From: Gimesia aquarii
GTDB taxonomy: Bacteria > Planctomycetota > Planctomycetia > Planctomycetales > Planctomycetaceae
Length of the DNA: 64,000 bases
Reading direction: 5' to 3'
Assembly: GCF_007748175.1 (NCBI RefSeq)
Contig: NZ_CP037422.1
Coordinates: 1,032,528-1,096,527, forward strand
Shown here: piece by piece, positions 1-9,418 of the stretch
How positions within the stretch are numbered: position 1 is the first letter of the stretch
Layout: every line of letters begins with the position of its first letter
Notes under the pieces: model-generated
The model's input: the letters and a program-made list of their open reading frames with translations, nothing else
The model's database searches: none
What the model was told of the DNA's origin: nothing
Made by a program: the position numbers and the translations under genes

Positions 1-218
1 TTCTACCAGATGATGAAACAGGCTTAATACTCTCAATGTAGCTCTTTTGTTTATTGGGCGATAGTAAAAATTAGATAATTGGGCCTCTTCTTTAGATCCA
101 TGTTGTCTCAACCCAAAGCCATCTATGGAGGTTTCTGGTCTTACAGACCTCGTCATTTTTTGTTGTCAATGCTCAATCCTACCACAGATAAACCTGCGGT
201 GTTTTTACTTTTTAATTT

Positions 219-630
219 CATCCGTAGTTGTTTAATTCCATTTCCGGCGGGCAGACAGTCATTAGCTCCTGCACTAGATCATTGGGCTCTTCGATCGGAC
301 GCGAAAGACGTCCAAGGCCGACAAGCTTGGCATGTTTCGCTGATAGTTAAAAAGAACGTGAGCGGTGGCCGCAAAAACAACCACTACCCCTATCATGTAT
401 TTTGGGATTTCACTTACGATAACAGATTCATGATGGACTCGCTTAGAAATACACTTTTTTCCTTTAGGAGCTTCTATGAATTACAAGAGGTGTTCTCAAC
501 ACTCAAGCCATTGCCATGCAGATTGCTCGGGATTAACTTGCAGATGCTAAATGTTCCCTACGGGTCCAACATCAGATCTTCGAAAAGGAATGCTCACTAT
601 ACTTCGATCAATATTTAGAGGTCGTCACGG
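219..630 (-). pseudogene. Decayed unknown gene with in-frame stops and a frameshift
   Basis: Reading the minus strand from about 630 to 219 gives protein-like sequence broken several times. It starts with a stretch ending in RRSDVGPVGNI, then a stop, then NPEQSAWQWLEC, two more stops, and a longer piece with a hydrophobic segment (YMIGVVVVFAATAHVL). A shift of frame continues it as GRLSRPIEEPNDLVQELM and ends in ELNNYG before a stop at 219-221. No family was recognised. The plus-strand reading of the same stretch looks random. The call rests only on codon-like texture across the breaks, so it is tentative. Confidence 0.3.
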
Positions 631-709
631 TGATTCACGAATCATCGGCTATTTTGGGTTTGTGAGCGTTGGTATGGAAATCAGACAGAGTACTCAAGTA
701 AAATTGAGC

Positions 710-737
710 TTGACACAAACCGTCCAGACGGTACAAT
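710..737 (+). promoter_or_regulatory. Promoter with embedded TetR-type operator
   Basis: TTGACA at 710-715 and TACAAT at 732-737 are spaced by 16 bases. The perfect inverted repeat ACCGTC-CA-GACGGT occupies 719-732, filling the spacer and touching the -10 box. A regulator bound there would block polymerase. The next gene is a TetR-family repressor, so autoregulation of the whole operon is the simple reading. An AAGGAG ribosome site follows at 748-753. Confidence 0.72.
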
Positions 738-758
738 AAAAAAGTCCAAGGAGAATTT

Positions 759-1418
759 ATGTCCAAAGCTAGCGAATCTCGAAACAAAATCTGTGAAGCA
801 GCAATCGCTGTTGCCGCGAGGGACGGATTCTCTTCGATGAGTTTGGATGCCGTAGCTGCAGAAGCCGGTGTCAGCAAAGGCGGATTGCTTTATCATTTTG
901 GTACAAAAGAAGAGTTAATGCACGGCACGCTACAGCATTTTGCTGAAGTTGGCCAACATATGCTCTTGGGCAGAATTGCGTCTGACCCCAATTCGGAAAT
1001 GCGCTGGGCGCGTGGAATTGTTTCATGCATGTTTCCTTCAGATGCGGAGTTGGAAACTACAAAACAGGAGCTTGACCCATCGATCATTTTCAAGTTCATG
1101 CTATCAATGCTCACGTTAGCTGCTGATCGTAGTACCAGCATCGGCCCCCTTACTGAAATGGGAACAGAGTTGCGCGATCGTTTACTCGAAGATGAGTCTG
1201 TTGGTCTGGAGCAGATGCTGATTTGGCTCGCGATCGACGGTCTTCTGGTTTGGCAGCTATTGGGGTTAATCGACCCAAAAGACGAGCTATTCGCTCGTGT
1301 GGGCAATGAATTCCGAAGCCGCGTGGGACTGTCACCTCGAGAAGACAGCAAAGAGCAATCGACCAAGAGCAAAAAAACGACTCAGCGAACAAAACGACGG
1401 AAAGAGGGCCTCAAGTGA
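759..1418 (+). CDS. TetR/AcrR family transcriptional regulator
   Basis: A 219-residue TetR-type repressor. The N-terminal DNA-binding domain is clear: a helix-turn-helix at about residues 28-47 with the typical GVSKGGLLYHFGTKEEL core. The C-terminal two thirds would be the ligand-binding and dimerisation part, which is not conserved enough to name a ligand. It ends in an unusual Lys/Arg-rich tail of about 20 residues. The ATG has an AAGGAG site 5 bases upstream. It is the first gene of the exporter operon and overlaps the next start by three bases. By family precedent it represses its own operon until a ligand, perhaps an exported compound, binds. Confidence 0.92.
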   Translation: MSKASESRNKICEAAIAVAARDGFSSMSLDAVAAEAGVSKGGLLYHFGTKEELMHGTLQHFAEVGQHMLLGRIASDPNSEMRWARGIVSCMFPSDAELETTKQELDPSIIFKFMLSMLTLAADRSTSIGPLTEMGTELRDRLLEDESVGLEQMLIWLAIDGLLVWQLLGLIDPKDELFARVGNEFRSRVGLSPREDSKEQSTKSKKTTQRTKRRKEGLK

Positions 1419-2512
1419 AGCTAAGCCGGTCCTGGAACATCATCTTCGCAATCGTTGTTATCGCGACAATCGCTATCGCTGCACTTAGCTCAAACAAGAG
1501 TGAGTTGCGAAGTGTCGTTGCGGGTAATGCAAAGTCGCGTTTTCTTTCCGAGGAACAGGATAAATGGATTGGCGCGCTCGGTCGAATTGAACCGCGTAGT
1601 CGCATTCGGCGTATTTCTCCTTGGGGCGGTTCTCGCTCGTCAGTCATCACGGAGTTACACGTTAATACAGGAGATATCGTACAGAAGGGGCAGTTGCTTG
1701 CCACATTTGATACATTTGCTCAACGATCTAGTGAAATTGCGGTAGCGAAAGCAAACGTTGCAACTGCTCTAGCGAGACTCCAAAAAATCAAATCCGGCGA
1801 AGAGCCTGAGACCATCGACGCGAAGCGTGCCGAACTGAAACTCGTACGCACGCGGATGGAGTCGCTTCGAAAGGAATTGGAACGTTCAAAGCGGCTTGAT
1901 TATTCCAAGGCGATCACCGTTCATGAACTTGAAAAGGTTCAGCTCCGTTTTGACGAAGCGGTCCTAAACATTCAGCAGTTTACAAGTGAATTAGCGGCCA
2001 TGGAAAATGTCCGTGCGGTCGATATCACACTATCAGAAGCCGAGCTAAAGACAGCGGAAGCTGAACTGCAACTCCAATTAGCTTTACTCGAAGCCACTCA
2101 AGTTTTTGCGCCTATTGATGGCAAAGTGCTGAAGCTTCACGCGCATGCGGGCGAGACGATTGGCGACCAAGGAATTCTAGAGTTAGCAGACATGGAACAT
2201 CTCCAGGTCGTAGCCGAAATCTTTGAGGCCGACATCGCTAAATTGTCTGTTGGCATGTCCGCTGAAATGAGTGTCATCTCGATGAATCAACGGTTCAAGG
2301 GATCCATTGCTGAAATTGGGCAGCTCGTCGGCCGCCAAGACGTTCTCTCTGTCGATCCCGTGAGCGATGTGGATGCCCGCGTAGTTGAAGTGCGCATCGA
2401 CTTGGAACCTGACGTTGTACAGGCGCTCGCGCGGCTTTCGAATGCCAGAGTCGAGGTGGTGATCAAGCCAGAAGTGTCAAGAGATCTGTCAGTTGATAGG
2501 GGGCTACCTTGA
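1415..2512 (+). CDS. HlyD/DevB-type membrane fusion protein of an ABC exporter
   Basis: A 365-residue periplasmic adaptor. A single N-terminal membrane segment (about residues 8-26) is followed by a first lipoyl half-motif (about 60-97, VNTGDIVQKGQLLATFD). A long coiled-coil hairpin follows (about 105-220), then the second lipoyl half (FAPIDGKVLKLHAHAGE) and a beta-barrel region. Such proteins link an inner-membrane exporter to an outer-membrane duct. The start is GTG at 1415, overlapping the TetR stop, which suggests translational coupling. With the next two genes it forms a DevBCA-like set. The exported substrate is unknown. Confidence 0.88.
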   Translation: MKLSRSWNIIFAIVVIATIAIAALSSNKSELRSVVAGNAKSRFLSEEQDKWIGALGRIEPRSRIRRISPWGGSRSSVITELHVNTGDIVQKGQLLATFDTFAQRSSEIAVAKANVATALARLQKIKSGEEPETIDAKRAELKLVRTRMESLRKELERSKRLDYSKAITVHELEKVQLRFDEAVLNIQQFTSELAAMENVRAVDITLSEAELKTAEAELQLQLALLEATQVFAPIDGKVLKLHAHAGETIGDQGILELADMEHLQVVAEIFEADIAKLSVGMSAEMSVISMNQRFKGSIAEIGQLVGRQDVLSVDPVSDVDARVVEVRIDLEPDVVQALARLSNARVEVVIKPEVSRDLSVDRGLP

Positions 2513-3675
2513 TGGTTCGTCTACCTGCGAGTCTTCGTGTGGGGTGGCAGCAAGTCAGCCACAATAAGACCAAGTTACTCGTGGCTTCCGCTGGCGTGAT
2601 TGTTGCAGTCATGCTGATGTTAGTGCAACTGGGTATTCGCCGCGGAGCCATCGATAGCAGTATCGCGGTCGCGAAACGCCTGACGGCAGATGTCGTTGTC
2701 GTCAGCCCGCGGACGAAAACAATTTTTCAGCCTTCTTCCGTCCCAAGGAGTATGTTCTACCGGGTATTGGCAGATCCAGAGGTCGAGCGTGTGCAATCTC
2801 TCTATGTTGGGCGCGCTGTATTTCGCAATCCGTGGAGTGATATCGAGTTTCCGATCAGCGTCTATGGAATCGATCCAGACCGACCAATGATGGATCTACC
2901 CGGCTACGAGTCAATGCAGCAGATACTTGAGCGTGCTGACCGCATTTGTTTTGACCGGCAAAGCCGACCCACCTATGGCCCTGTTGCTGACGAACTTGAT
3001 AAAAGTCGGAGCGTGATCACGGAGGTCAATCATCGAGAAGTCCACGTCGTCGGCTCCGTTTCCGTGGGTGTGTCTATTAATACGGACGGCAATTTGTATG
3101 TGTCTCCAGCGAATTTCCTCAGGCTTTTTCCTGATCGCAACCCCGGCTCGATCGATATCGGTTTGGTCCGATTAACAAGTGATTCGGACCCTCAGGCTGT
3201 GGCCAGTTCACTCTCTGAGCTTCTCGGCAAAGAAGCCCGCGTTTTGCCTTGTCAAGATTTGGTCGATGCCGAAGAAACTTACTTAAGAGAAACCGCCCCT
3301 CTCGACTTTATCTTTGGTATGGGTACGGCTGTAGGGTTCTTCATCGGTTTTGTGGTCGTTTACCAAATCCTGTACACAGAGGTCACAAATCATCTGCCTC
3401 ACTATGCAACGCTGAAAGCGATGGGATTTCGACAATCATTTCTGGTTCGAATCGTCCTCAGCCAAGCCGTGATCTTTTCCATTTTTGGGTTTGTCCCAGG
3501 CTTTCTAATGGCTCTCGGTATTTATTCGGTCGCTACAGATGCGATCCAAATGCCAATTATCATGACTATTGATCGCGCGGTGACAGTGTTTGCTGTGACT
3601 TTATCGATGTGTGGTCTGTCAGGCCTGATTGCAATTAGACAACTTTCTTCCGCTCAACCAGCAGACGTGTTCTAG
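2512..3675 (+). CDS. DevC-like ABC transporter permease (FtsX/MacB superfamily)
   Basis: About 387 residues. One membrane helix near the N terminus (about residues 20-42), a large extracytoplasmic domain, then three C-terminal helices (about 265-290, 320-345 and 360-380) give the FtsX/MacB layout. The segment HLPHYATLKAMGF before the penultimate helices is the DevC hallmark. ATG at 2512 overlaps the upstream stop by one base (TGATG); a TTG one codon earlier is possible. The stop is immediately followed by the ATPase start. It is the membrane part of the exporter encoded by this operon. Confidence 0.88.
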   Translation: MVRLPASLRVGWQQVSHNKTKLLVASAGVIVAVMLMLVQLGIRRGAIDSSIAVAKRLTADVVVVSPRTKTIFQPSSVPRSMFYRVLADPEVERVQSLYVGRAVFRNPWSDIEFPISVYGIDPDRPMMDLPGYESMQQILERADRICFDRQSRPTYGPVADELDKSRSVITEVNHREVHVVGSVSVGVSINTDGNLYVSPANFLRLFPDRNPGSIDIGLVRLTSDSDPQAVASSLSELLGKEARVLPCQDLVDAEETYLRETAPLDFIFGMGTAVGFFIGFVVVYQILYTEVTNHLPHYATLKAMGFRQSFLVRIVLSQAVIFSIFGFVPGFLMALGIYSVATDAIQMPIIMTIDRAVTVFAVTLSMCGLSGLIAIRQLSSAQPADVF

Positions 3676-4383
3676 ATGTCGAATCCTACTCCCATCGTTG
3701 CAAACAGCCTCTGTTTCTCATTCGGCAATGGAGAACTGCAAAAGCAAATCTTGTTCGACATCTGCTTTTCGGTTGAAGCGGGGGAGATCGTATTTCTGAC
3801 TGGACCGAGTGGCAGTGGCAAAACGACACTATTGACCCTGATTGGCGGCCTCAGACAAGTTCAGGAGGGAGAGTTAACCGTTCTAGAACATTCGTTGCAT
3901 CAAGCGACAGAGTCAGAACTGGTTTCACTACGCAAGCAGATTGGATTCATTTTTCAACAGCATAATTTACTCCCCTTTCTGACGGCAGCACAGAATGTCG
4001 AATTGATGCTGGAAATGCAGGGACTTGTGTCGTCAAACGAGATCGTTTCCAGGTCTGCCGAGGCTTTGGCTGCCGTTGGCTTAAGCGATCGCATGAGGCA
4101 CGAACCCTCTGGCCTGTCCGGGGGGCAAAGACAACGCGTCGCGATTGCTCGTGCGCTAGTTGGCAATCCTTCTTTGATCCTGGCAGACGAACCAACTGCC
4201 GCATTAGATAGCAAATCTGGCAGGAGTATCGTCGATCTGTTGAAGAAACTCGCACGAGAGCGTGGAGTTCCAATTCTCATGGTGACACACGATTCCCGAG
4301 TACTGGATATTGCAGAACGAATCATCGAGATGGAGGATGGACGGATCAAAGATTCAAGCGCGTTAAGTAAAGCCAGTGAATGA
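3676..4383 (+). CDS. ABC transporter ATP-binding protein, DevA/LolD type
   Basis: A 235-residue single-domain ATPase with every motif present: Walker A GPSGSGKT at 43-50, Q-loop near 94, signature LSGGQ at 147-151, Walker B LILADE at 167-172 and the H-loop histidine at 205. Sequence type and context match the MacB/LolD/DevA group that drives three-part exporters. It starts directly after the permease stop, and its own stop overlaps the next gene by four bases (ATGA). It should power export by the permease and fusion protein encoded upstream. Confidence 0.93.
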   Translation: MSNPTPIVANSLCFSFGNGELQKQILFDICFSVEAGEIVFLTGPSGSGKTTLLTLIGGLRQVQEGELTVLEHSLHQATESELVSLRKQIGFIFQQHNLLPFLTAAQNVELMLEMQGLVSSNEIVSRSAEALAAVGLSDRMRHEPSGLSGGQRQRVAIARALVGNPSLILADEPTAALDSKSGRSIVDLLKKLARERGVPILMVTHDSRVLDIAERIIEMEDGRIKDSSALSKASE

Positions 4384-4664
4384 AAACACACTCAACGAAA
4401 AGATTATTTTCAAGAATCGTGATAAGATTTCTGATCACTTTTATTGGACTGATTGCCTGCTCGTGGTTGCTTCATACGATTAGCCGTATCTGGATCGTTG
4501 GGATTCTGCAGACATCGTTCATGAAACACAAGATCAGCGAAGGGTTTCAGCCTTGGAATGGCTGGCAATCCTTTCTAATAGTCCATGCCACGTCCGCAGC
4601 TTGCGCAATCTTGTTTGCATTGCTCGTATTCCTTTTTTTACTCAAAGAACTGGAGGTGGCATAA
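4380..4664 (+). CDS. Small two-helix membrane protein, last gene of the exporter operon
   Basis: 94 residues with two predicted membrane helices (about 12-32 and 68-89) joined by a loop of about 35 residues, and a basic N terminus. The start overlaps the ATPase stop (ATGA), so it is almost certainly co-translated with the exporter. No family was recognised. Location suggests an accessory or assembly subunit of the exporter, but that is inference from position only. Confidence 0.7.
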   Translation: MKTHSTKRLFSRIVIRFLITFIGLIACSWLLHTISRIWIVGILQTSFMKHKISEGFQPWNGWQSFLIVHATSAACAILFALLVFLFLLKELEVA

Positions 4665-4699
4665 GCGATGTGGCAAATTGTATGTGGTCACTGTGCTGA

Positions 4700-5539
4700 T
4701 CAGCGCTCTAACCGGGCTGCCGCTTTACGTTTTTCCAGGGGGTGCCCCAGCGCGCAAGCTGTCGCGAAGTCGGTAAGTCTTTGGGATTCAAACCAGCCTT
4801 TCCACATATTGTGCCCCTGCCCCGTGACCACTTCAATTTCAACGGGACCACCAAAGACCTTATAACGACTGGCCAGTTCTGCGGAGTTTGCTTCCAAAGG
4901 CACAACCTTGTCATTATCACCGTGGATATGGAAAAGAGGCACTCTGGCATTGGCAAGTGGTTTCAGTCGATCGATTGGATTGTATTTGGACAATTCCAGT
5001 TCGAATTGTGCAGGGGTTAATCCATAAGCGCCAGCGGCACGCGCAATGCCGGGATAACTCTTGATGTTACAGACCGGATAAATACCAGCGATTCCGCCCA
5101 CGGATTGCGGATGCTCGACTGCCCAGCTGTAAAGCATCAGTCCGCCGCGGCTGCGTGCCAGCAGGCATGGCTTCTTGCGAAAGCCACGTTTCTTCACCAG
5201 ATAATCATAGAAGGCCGTGTAGATCTTTCGACCCTGTGGACTGCCAAAAGATTCGCCAACGTCGATACCCGCGATGGCGATGCCTTTCGCGAGAAAATGT
5301 TTGAACATCCAAACCTCAGATTTGGCCGGTAGCCCGCTAAGAGTGGGAGCGTACCAAATCCATGGAATGTTAGCGTCTGCATTTGGTGGTAGAATAACGA
5401 ATGCGTCGTGCTCATCAAGCTTGAAGGACTCACCCGGCAGTGGCAGAGACTTGTTGCCTTCTGAAATTACGGGTTCTGCGGCGGTCGCCACCGTGAAACT
5501 GAACAGGCTTAGAAAAACAAGACAGAATCGATTCATCAT
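4700..5539 (-). CDS. Secreted alpha/beta-hydrolase-fold protein
   Basis: 279 residues with a cleavable signal peptide (about 1-20, ending TAAA). The alpha/beta hydrolase triad is visible: nucleophile serine in LARSRGG (about residue 140), aspartate in HGDNDK and histidine in GQGHNMW near the end. The nucleophile elbow has Ala instead of Gly at its first position. The fold resembles prolyl-oligopeptidase/dienelactone-hydrolase esterases; substrate unknown. It starts with two consecutive ATG codons, so the first base could be 5536. It follows the DUF1501 gene in the same direction with a 30-base gap. Confidence 0.82.
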   Translation of the reverse strand: MMNRFCLVFLSLFSFTVATAAEPVISEGNKSLPLPGESFKLDEHDAFVILPPNADANIPWIWYAPTLSGLPAKSEVWMFKHFLAKGIAIAGIDVGESFGSPQGRKIYTAFYDYLVKKRGFRKKPCLLARSRGGLMLYSWAVEHPQSVGGIAGIYPVCNIKSYPGIARAAGAYGLTPAQFELELSKYNPIDRLKPLANARVPLFHIHGDNDKVVPLEANSAELASRYKVFGGPVEIEVVTGQGHNMWKGWFESQRLTDFATACALGHPLEKRKAAARLER

Positions 5540-5569
5540 CGCTTACTCAATCCCATTATTGGTTACATC

Positions 5570-7006
5570 TCAGGCGAATATTTCTGTCACTGGTTTGCCG
5601 TGTCCGTCCTTTGTCGCAAAGAAGGGACGTTTCTCGACGTCGTAAGCCGTTTTCGGGCTGACGCCCATCGCGGTGAAGATCGTGGCATGTAAGTCTTCAA
5701 CGGACACCGGGTTTTCGACCGCAAGCAGAGGCCGCTCATCGGCCGTCTTACCGTAGAGAAAGCCCTTTTTGACGCCGCCACCAAACAGGGCGACGCTTGT
5801 GCCGCCAGTGAAATGACGGTGCAGACCATAATGTTTCATCTCTGCTAGTTTCTCGGTCTTGGCGCGTGACTGATCTTTCGCGTTAGAGCCCGGGACTCCC
5901 TCAATCATCATGTCGCGACTGAACTCGCTGGCAATGATAACAAGGGTACGATCGAGCAGGCCTTTTGCTTCGAGATCGAGAACGAGCTGTGCGATCGGTC
6001 GGTCAATCTCCTGCTTGAGACGTTTCACAGTGGTGTGACCATTCTCGTGCGTATCCCAATGGATAAAGGGGATGTATTCGGTGGTCACTTCGACAAATCG
6101 AGCCCCTGACTCAACCAAACGGCGCGCCAGAAGACAACCCCGTCCAAATCGGCCTGTGTCGTAAATCTCTCGAGACTCCATTGGCTCCAGAGTCAGATCG
6201 AAGGCGTGCTTTTCCTTTGACTGCAACAAACGATGCGCCGCGTCCATCGAACGCAGCATCGATTCCTGCTGGTAATCGCTCATCCATTCACGATTTGGGT
6301 TTTTGTCGATCAACTGACGATAATGCCGGTAACGATTGGCGAACCGTCCGGGCTCCATTCCCTTCGGCGGTTGGACAGAGCGAACGGCGTCTTTCGGGTA
6401 GGGTAGATTCATCGGGCCGTATTCCGTACCAAAGAAACCGGCGGTAGTGAAAGCTTTGAGTTCTTCCTTTTCCCCGACTCCTTCAAGCCGCTGGCCAATA
6501 TTAATGAACGGCGGGACAACCGGATTTTTCGGTCCAAGCACCTTCGCCATCCAGGCTCCGATGTGCGGAGCAGCGACCGTGAGCGGCGGGACATAGCCGG
6601 TGTGCCAATGATACTGGTGGCGGGAATGCAGAATGTGACCAAGATCCGGTTGTACTGCGGAGCGGATCAGTGTGCCTCGATCCATAACTTTGGCAATCTG
6701 CTCCATGCCTTTTGTAATTTTGATATTGTCGACTGCAGTATCAATCGCCGGAAATGTGCTTAGAATTTTTTCCACTTCAAGCCCTTTTTCAAAAGGCAGA
6801 TAGCGTTTCGGATCAAATGTATCTGGGGCGGCCATACCTCCGGCAAGCCAGATGAGAATGCAGGAATCGGCCTTGGCAGACGGTTGTTTTACCGCTTCGG
6901 AATTGGCCCAGGCGCGAGGGGCTCCCATTGCTAGTGCACCAAGAGATGCCGCGCTTAGTTTTTTGAGCAGGTCACGGCGGGAAATTTTTTCTTCGAGTGT
7001 CATCAT
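5570..7006 (-). CDS. DUF1501 family secreted protein with Tat signal
   Basis: 478 residues. The N terminus has a twin-arginine signal (SRRDLLKKLSAASLG) ending near AWA at about residue 35, so export in folded form is expected. The rest is DUF1501, a sulfatase/alkaline-phosphatase-like fold abundant in planctomycetes, with segments such as LIWLAGGMAAPDTFDPK, the WDTHENGH loop and IIASEFSRD. DUF1501 genes are usually paired with a PSCyt1/PSD1 gene, as here (18-base gap). The biochemical role of the pair is still not established. Confidence 0.92.
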   Translation of the reverse strand: MMTLEEKISRRDLLKKLSAASLGALAMGAPRAWANSEAVKQPSAKADSCILIWLAGGMAAPDTFDPKRYLPFEKGLEVEKILSTFPAIDTAVDNIKITKGMEQIAKVMDRGTLIRSAVQPDLGHILHSRHQYHWHTGYVPPLTVAAPHIGAWMAKVLGPKNPVVPPFINIGQRLEGVGEKEELKAFTTAGFFGTEYGPMNLPYPKDAVRSVQPPKGMEPGRFANRYRHYRQLIDKNPNREWMSDYQQESMLRSMDAAHRLLQSKEKHAFDLTLEPMESREIYDTGRFGRGCLLARRLVESGARFVEVTTEYIPFIHWDTHENGHTTVKRLKQEIDRPIAQLVLDLEAKGLLDRTLVIIASEFSRDMMIEGVPGSNAKDQSRAKTEKLAEMKHYGLHRHFTGGTSVALFGGGVKKGFLYGKTADERPLLAVENPVSVEDLHATIFTAMGVSPKTAYDVEKRPFFATKDGHGKPVTEIFA

Positions 7007-7024
7007 AAGATTATCGACTTTGAA

Positions 7025-9418
7025 CTAACGAATCATTTGAAATTCAGGTTTCATGAAGACGATCCACAAAAGGTCTTCAACAGCGATAGGATCGCGGCCA
7101 TCTCCGACAACTTCAGCTAGAACGGTTCGCTCTGCGGTTGAGGGGTCACGTGAGAGGGCATATCGAAAAAGCAGAACGATCAACTCCTCACTATTCATTT
7201 CTTTGCCGACAAGATGTTTTGCACCATTTCGGAGGTACTCGGCCAGGATATCTCCATTCGAAAGGTCTATTGCCTGCAAGGTGGTCAACTCGCCGGGCCT
7301 GGTTGTCACTACCTGATCGCGATGTGGTCTACCCAACGAGCGCATCAGAAAATTGTTCTTTACTAAAGCCGCACGAACTGGTGGCGCGGGAAGAAACGAC
7401 GGACCTGCATTCACTTTGGGATCCAGAACAGCGCCCCAGGGGGGCTTGCCGTGCAGATTGAGTTCTGCTGCCGCGGCCCACTTTCCGGCCGGAGAACGCG
7501 CTTCCCAGGATTTGTTGCTCGTAATTTCTTTTTGATCAACACCATCTAAATATGCGATCTGACAAATAAATCCCGCAGCGCCTCCGAACATCTCCGCATC
7601 GACTTCAATCAGGTTCTCCCCCACCTGAAGATGTGGTGTGATGTCGATATAGACCGGCTTCTTCCAGCTTCGAGAGGTGGCGACTTTCGCGCCATTGATT
7701 TTCATGACAAAGGCGTTATCACACGTTGCCATCAATTTCGCACCGGTCGAAGTCGCGTTGAGCCTAAACTTCTTTCGCAGCTGTGATTTCTTGCCCACTT
7801 CGCCGCTGTGCCAAATCCAGTAGGCGGTAATCGGTGTGGGCACCAACAGTTCCGATGCGGACTTCGAATTTTCTGCTTCCGATTTCTCTGAGCGGTCCAC
7901 CTTGGCTTCCGCAACGGCGGGATTCCCTCCCGTTATCTGCCAGATCGAGTCCAGAAGTTGCTCAGCGGTCATTCGTTTGGCGATGGGCCCCGCGTAAACA
8001 TAATCTTCACCCGGCTCTTTTTCCAGAATCACGGCCTGCGACTGGTAAGCCTGCGACGTCATGATGAAGCGGGTGAACTTCCTCAAATCATAACCATCCT
8101 TCGCAAACTGCACCGCAAGGTAATCTAACAAATCCTCGTTCCAGGGCCGCGTATGCATCGCGTCGACCGGATGCACGATGCCACGGCCCATGAGTTGCGC
8201 CCAAATCCGATTGACCAGCGTCCGGGTGAATCGCCCGTTGTCGGGATGTGTCATCAACACAGCCAACTGCTGGAGTCGCTTGTTTTTAGGGGCTTTCGAA
8301 TCAACATCCCCCAACTCGGGAAAGATCCATTTTGGCGTGGCCATCTTGCCTGTCGGCTTATCACAGCGATTGAGTTCAAGGGGATGATCAGAATAAATCG
8401 CGGCTAAATTGTAGGCCTCTGATAAAGTCCAACGATCAATGAAACTGTCGTGGCAACTGGCGCACTTCATGTTGATGCCAAGAAAAACCTGCGAGACGTT
8501 CTGGGCAAATTGGATCTCGCGCGTCTGGCTTGCGTTCACATCGCCGCGCCACTTGATCCCGTCGATAAAGCCAGCTGATTCGGTCGTCGGCGAAATCAGT
8601 TCGCGAACGAACGCATCATAAGGCTTGTTTTCGCGCAACGCAGCGTAGAGCCACGGAGTGATCTGCTTGCGTCCACCGGTGATAAAGCCGGTGCCTGTAT
8701 AATCGTTGCGCAGAAGGTCGTTCCAGGTTGTCAACCAGTGATCGGCGTAAGCAATGTCGTTCGCCAGCAGCTGATCAATCCACTGTTCGCGTTTATGGCT
8801 TGATTGGTCCGCGACGAACGCCTGCAATTCTTCAGGCATCGGCAACAGACCAATGGCGTCGAGGGTAGCCCGACGAAGAAAGGCAGCGTCTGAAACCGGT
8901 AGAGGACGCGATTGTCCTCGCTTGGCGAGATCGGCATCCAGTAGTCGATCAATCGGATGATCGCGGCCGTTTTGTGCTGGGGGCAGGGTGACAAGGCGGG
9001 GTTTCAGCGGGGGTTCCCAGGCAGACTTACCTAACGTGATTCCCGTGTCCCAGGGCGCTCCTTGATTGATCCATTTTTTCAGAGTTGCGATCTCCTTTGC
9101 CGAAACACGGGGACCTTCCGGAGGCATCCAGACGGAATCGTCGGACGATTCAAGTAATTCGATCATATGGCTCTTTGCCGCATAGCCTGGGACTACCACT
9201 TTACCGGACTCTCCTCCAGCCAGCAGTTCGGCCCGCGTATTCATCGCCAGGCCGCCCTTTTTCTGGTCGCCCGTATGGCATTTCGCGCAATGCTTCTGGA
9301 GCACAGGCATCACTTCATGAGCAAAATCGACAGCAGACTGGGGCTTCGGTAGCACATCATCCGCATCGCATACTGACATACCACAAAGCACGAATAACAT
9401 TGTATAAAAATATTTCAT
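7025..9418 (-). CDS. PSCyt1-PSCyt2-PSD1 planctomycete cytochrome-type protein with inserted beta-sandwich
   Basis: 797 residues with a signal peptide (about 1-20). A PSCyt1 domain carries one haem c motif, CAKCH, at about residues 44-48 and a MPP loop near 98. PSCyt2 (DUF1549) follows from about 150, then PSD1 (DUF1553) with FTRTLVNRIWAQLMGRG and the final FQMIR-type tail. Between the PSD1 halves, about 540-650, sits a beta-rich segment starting AYWIWHSGEVGKKS that resembles a carbohydrate-binding-like sandwich. One covalent haem is predicted. It forms a two-gene unit with the DUF1501 gene downstream. Confidence 0.92.
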   Translation of the reverse strand: MKYFYTMLFVLCGMSVCDADDVLPKPQSAVDFAHEVMPVLQKHCAKCHTGDQKKGGLAMNTRAELLAGGESGKVVVPGYAAKSHMIELLESSDDSVWMPPEGPRVSAKEIATLKKWINQGAPWDTGITLGKSAWEPPLKPRLVTLPPAQNGRDHPIDRLLDADLAKRGQSRPLPVSDAAFLRRATLDAIGLLPMPEELQAFVADQSSHKREQWIDQLLANDIAYADHWLTTWNDLLRNDYTGTGFITGGRKQITPWLYAALRENKPYDAFVRELISPTTESAGFIDGIKWRGDVNASQTREIQFAQNVSQVFLGINMKCASCHDSFIDRWTLSEAYNLAAIYSDHPLELNRCDKPTGKMATPKWIFPELGDVDSKAPKNKRLQQLAVLMTHPDNGRFTRTLVNRIWAQLMGRGIVHPVDAMHTRPWNEDLLDYLAVQFAKDGYDLRKFTRFIMTSQAYQSQAVILEKEPGEDYVYAGPIAKRMTAEQLLDSIWQITGGNPAVAEAKVDRSEKSEAENSKSASELLVPTPITAYWIWHSGEVGKKSQLRKKFRLNATSTGAKLMATCDNAFVMKINGAKVATSRSWKKPVYIDITPHLQVGENLIEVDAEMFGGAAGFICQIAYLDGVDQKEITSNKSWEARSPAGKWAAAAELNLHGKPPWGAVLDPKVNAGPSFLPAPPVRAALVKNNFLMRSLGRPHRDQVVTTRPGELTTLQAIDLSNGDILAEYLRNGAKHLVGKEMNSEELIVLLFRYALSRDPSTAERTVLAEVVGDGRDPIAVEDLLWIVFMKPEFQMIR

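Noticed and set aside
79-618. 179-codon plus-strand open frame
   Set aside because: No ribosome site, odd composition, and the opposite strand shows better (though broken) protein texture.
635-877. Minus-strand frames over the TetR start
   Set aside because: They are shadows of the TetR gene and its promoter, which has clear signals on the plus strand.
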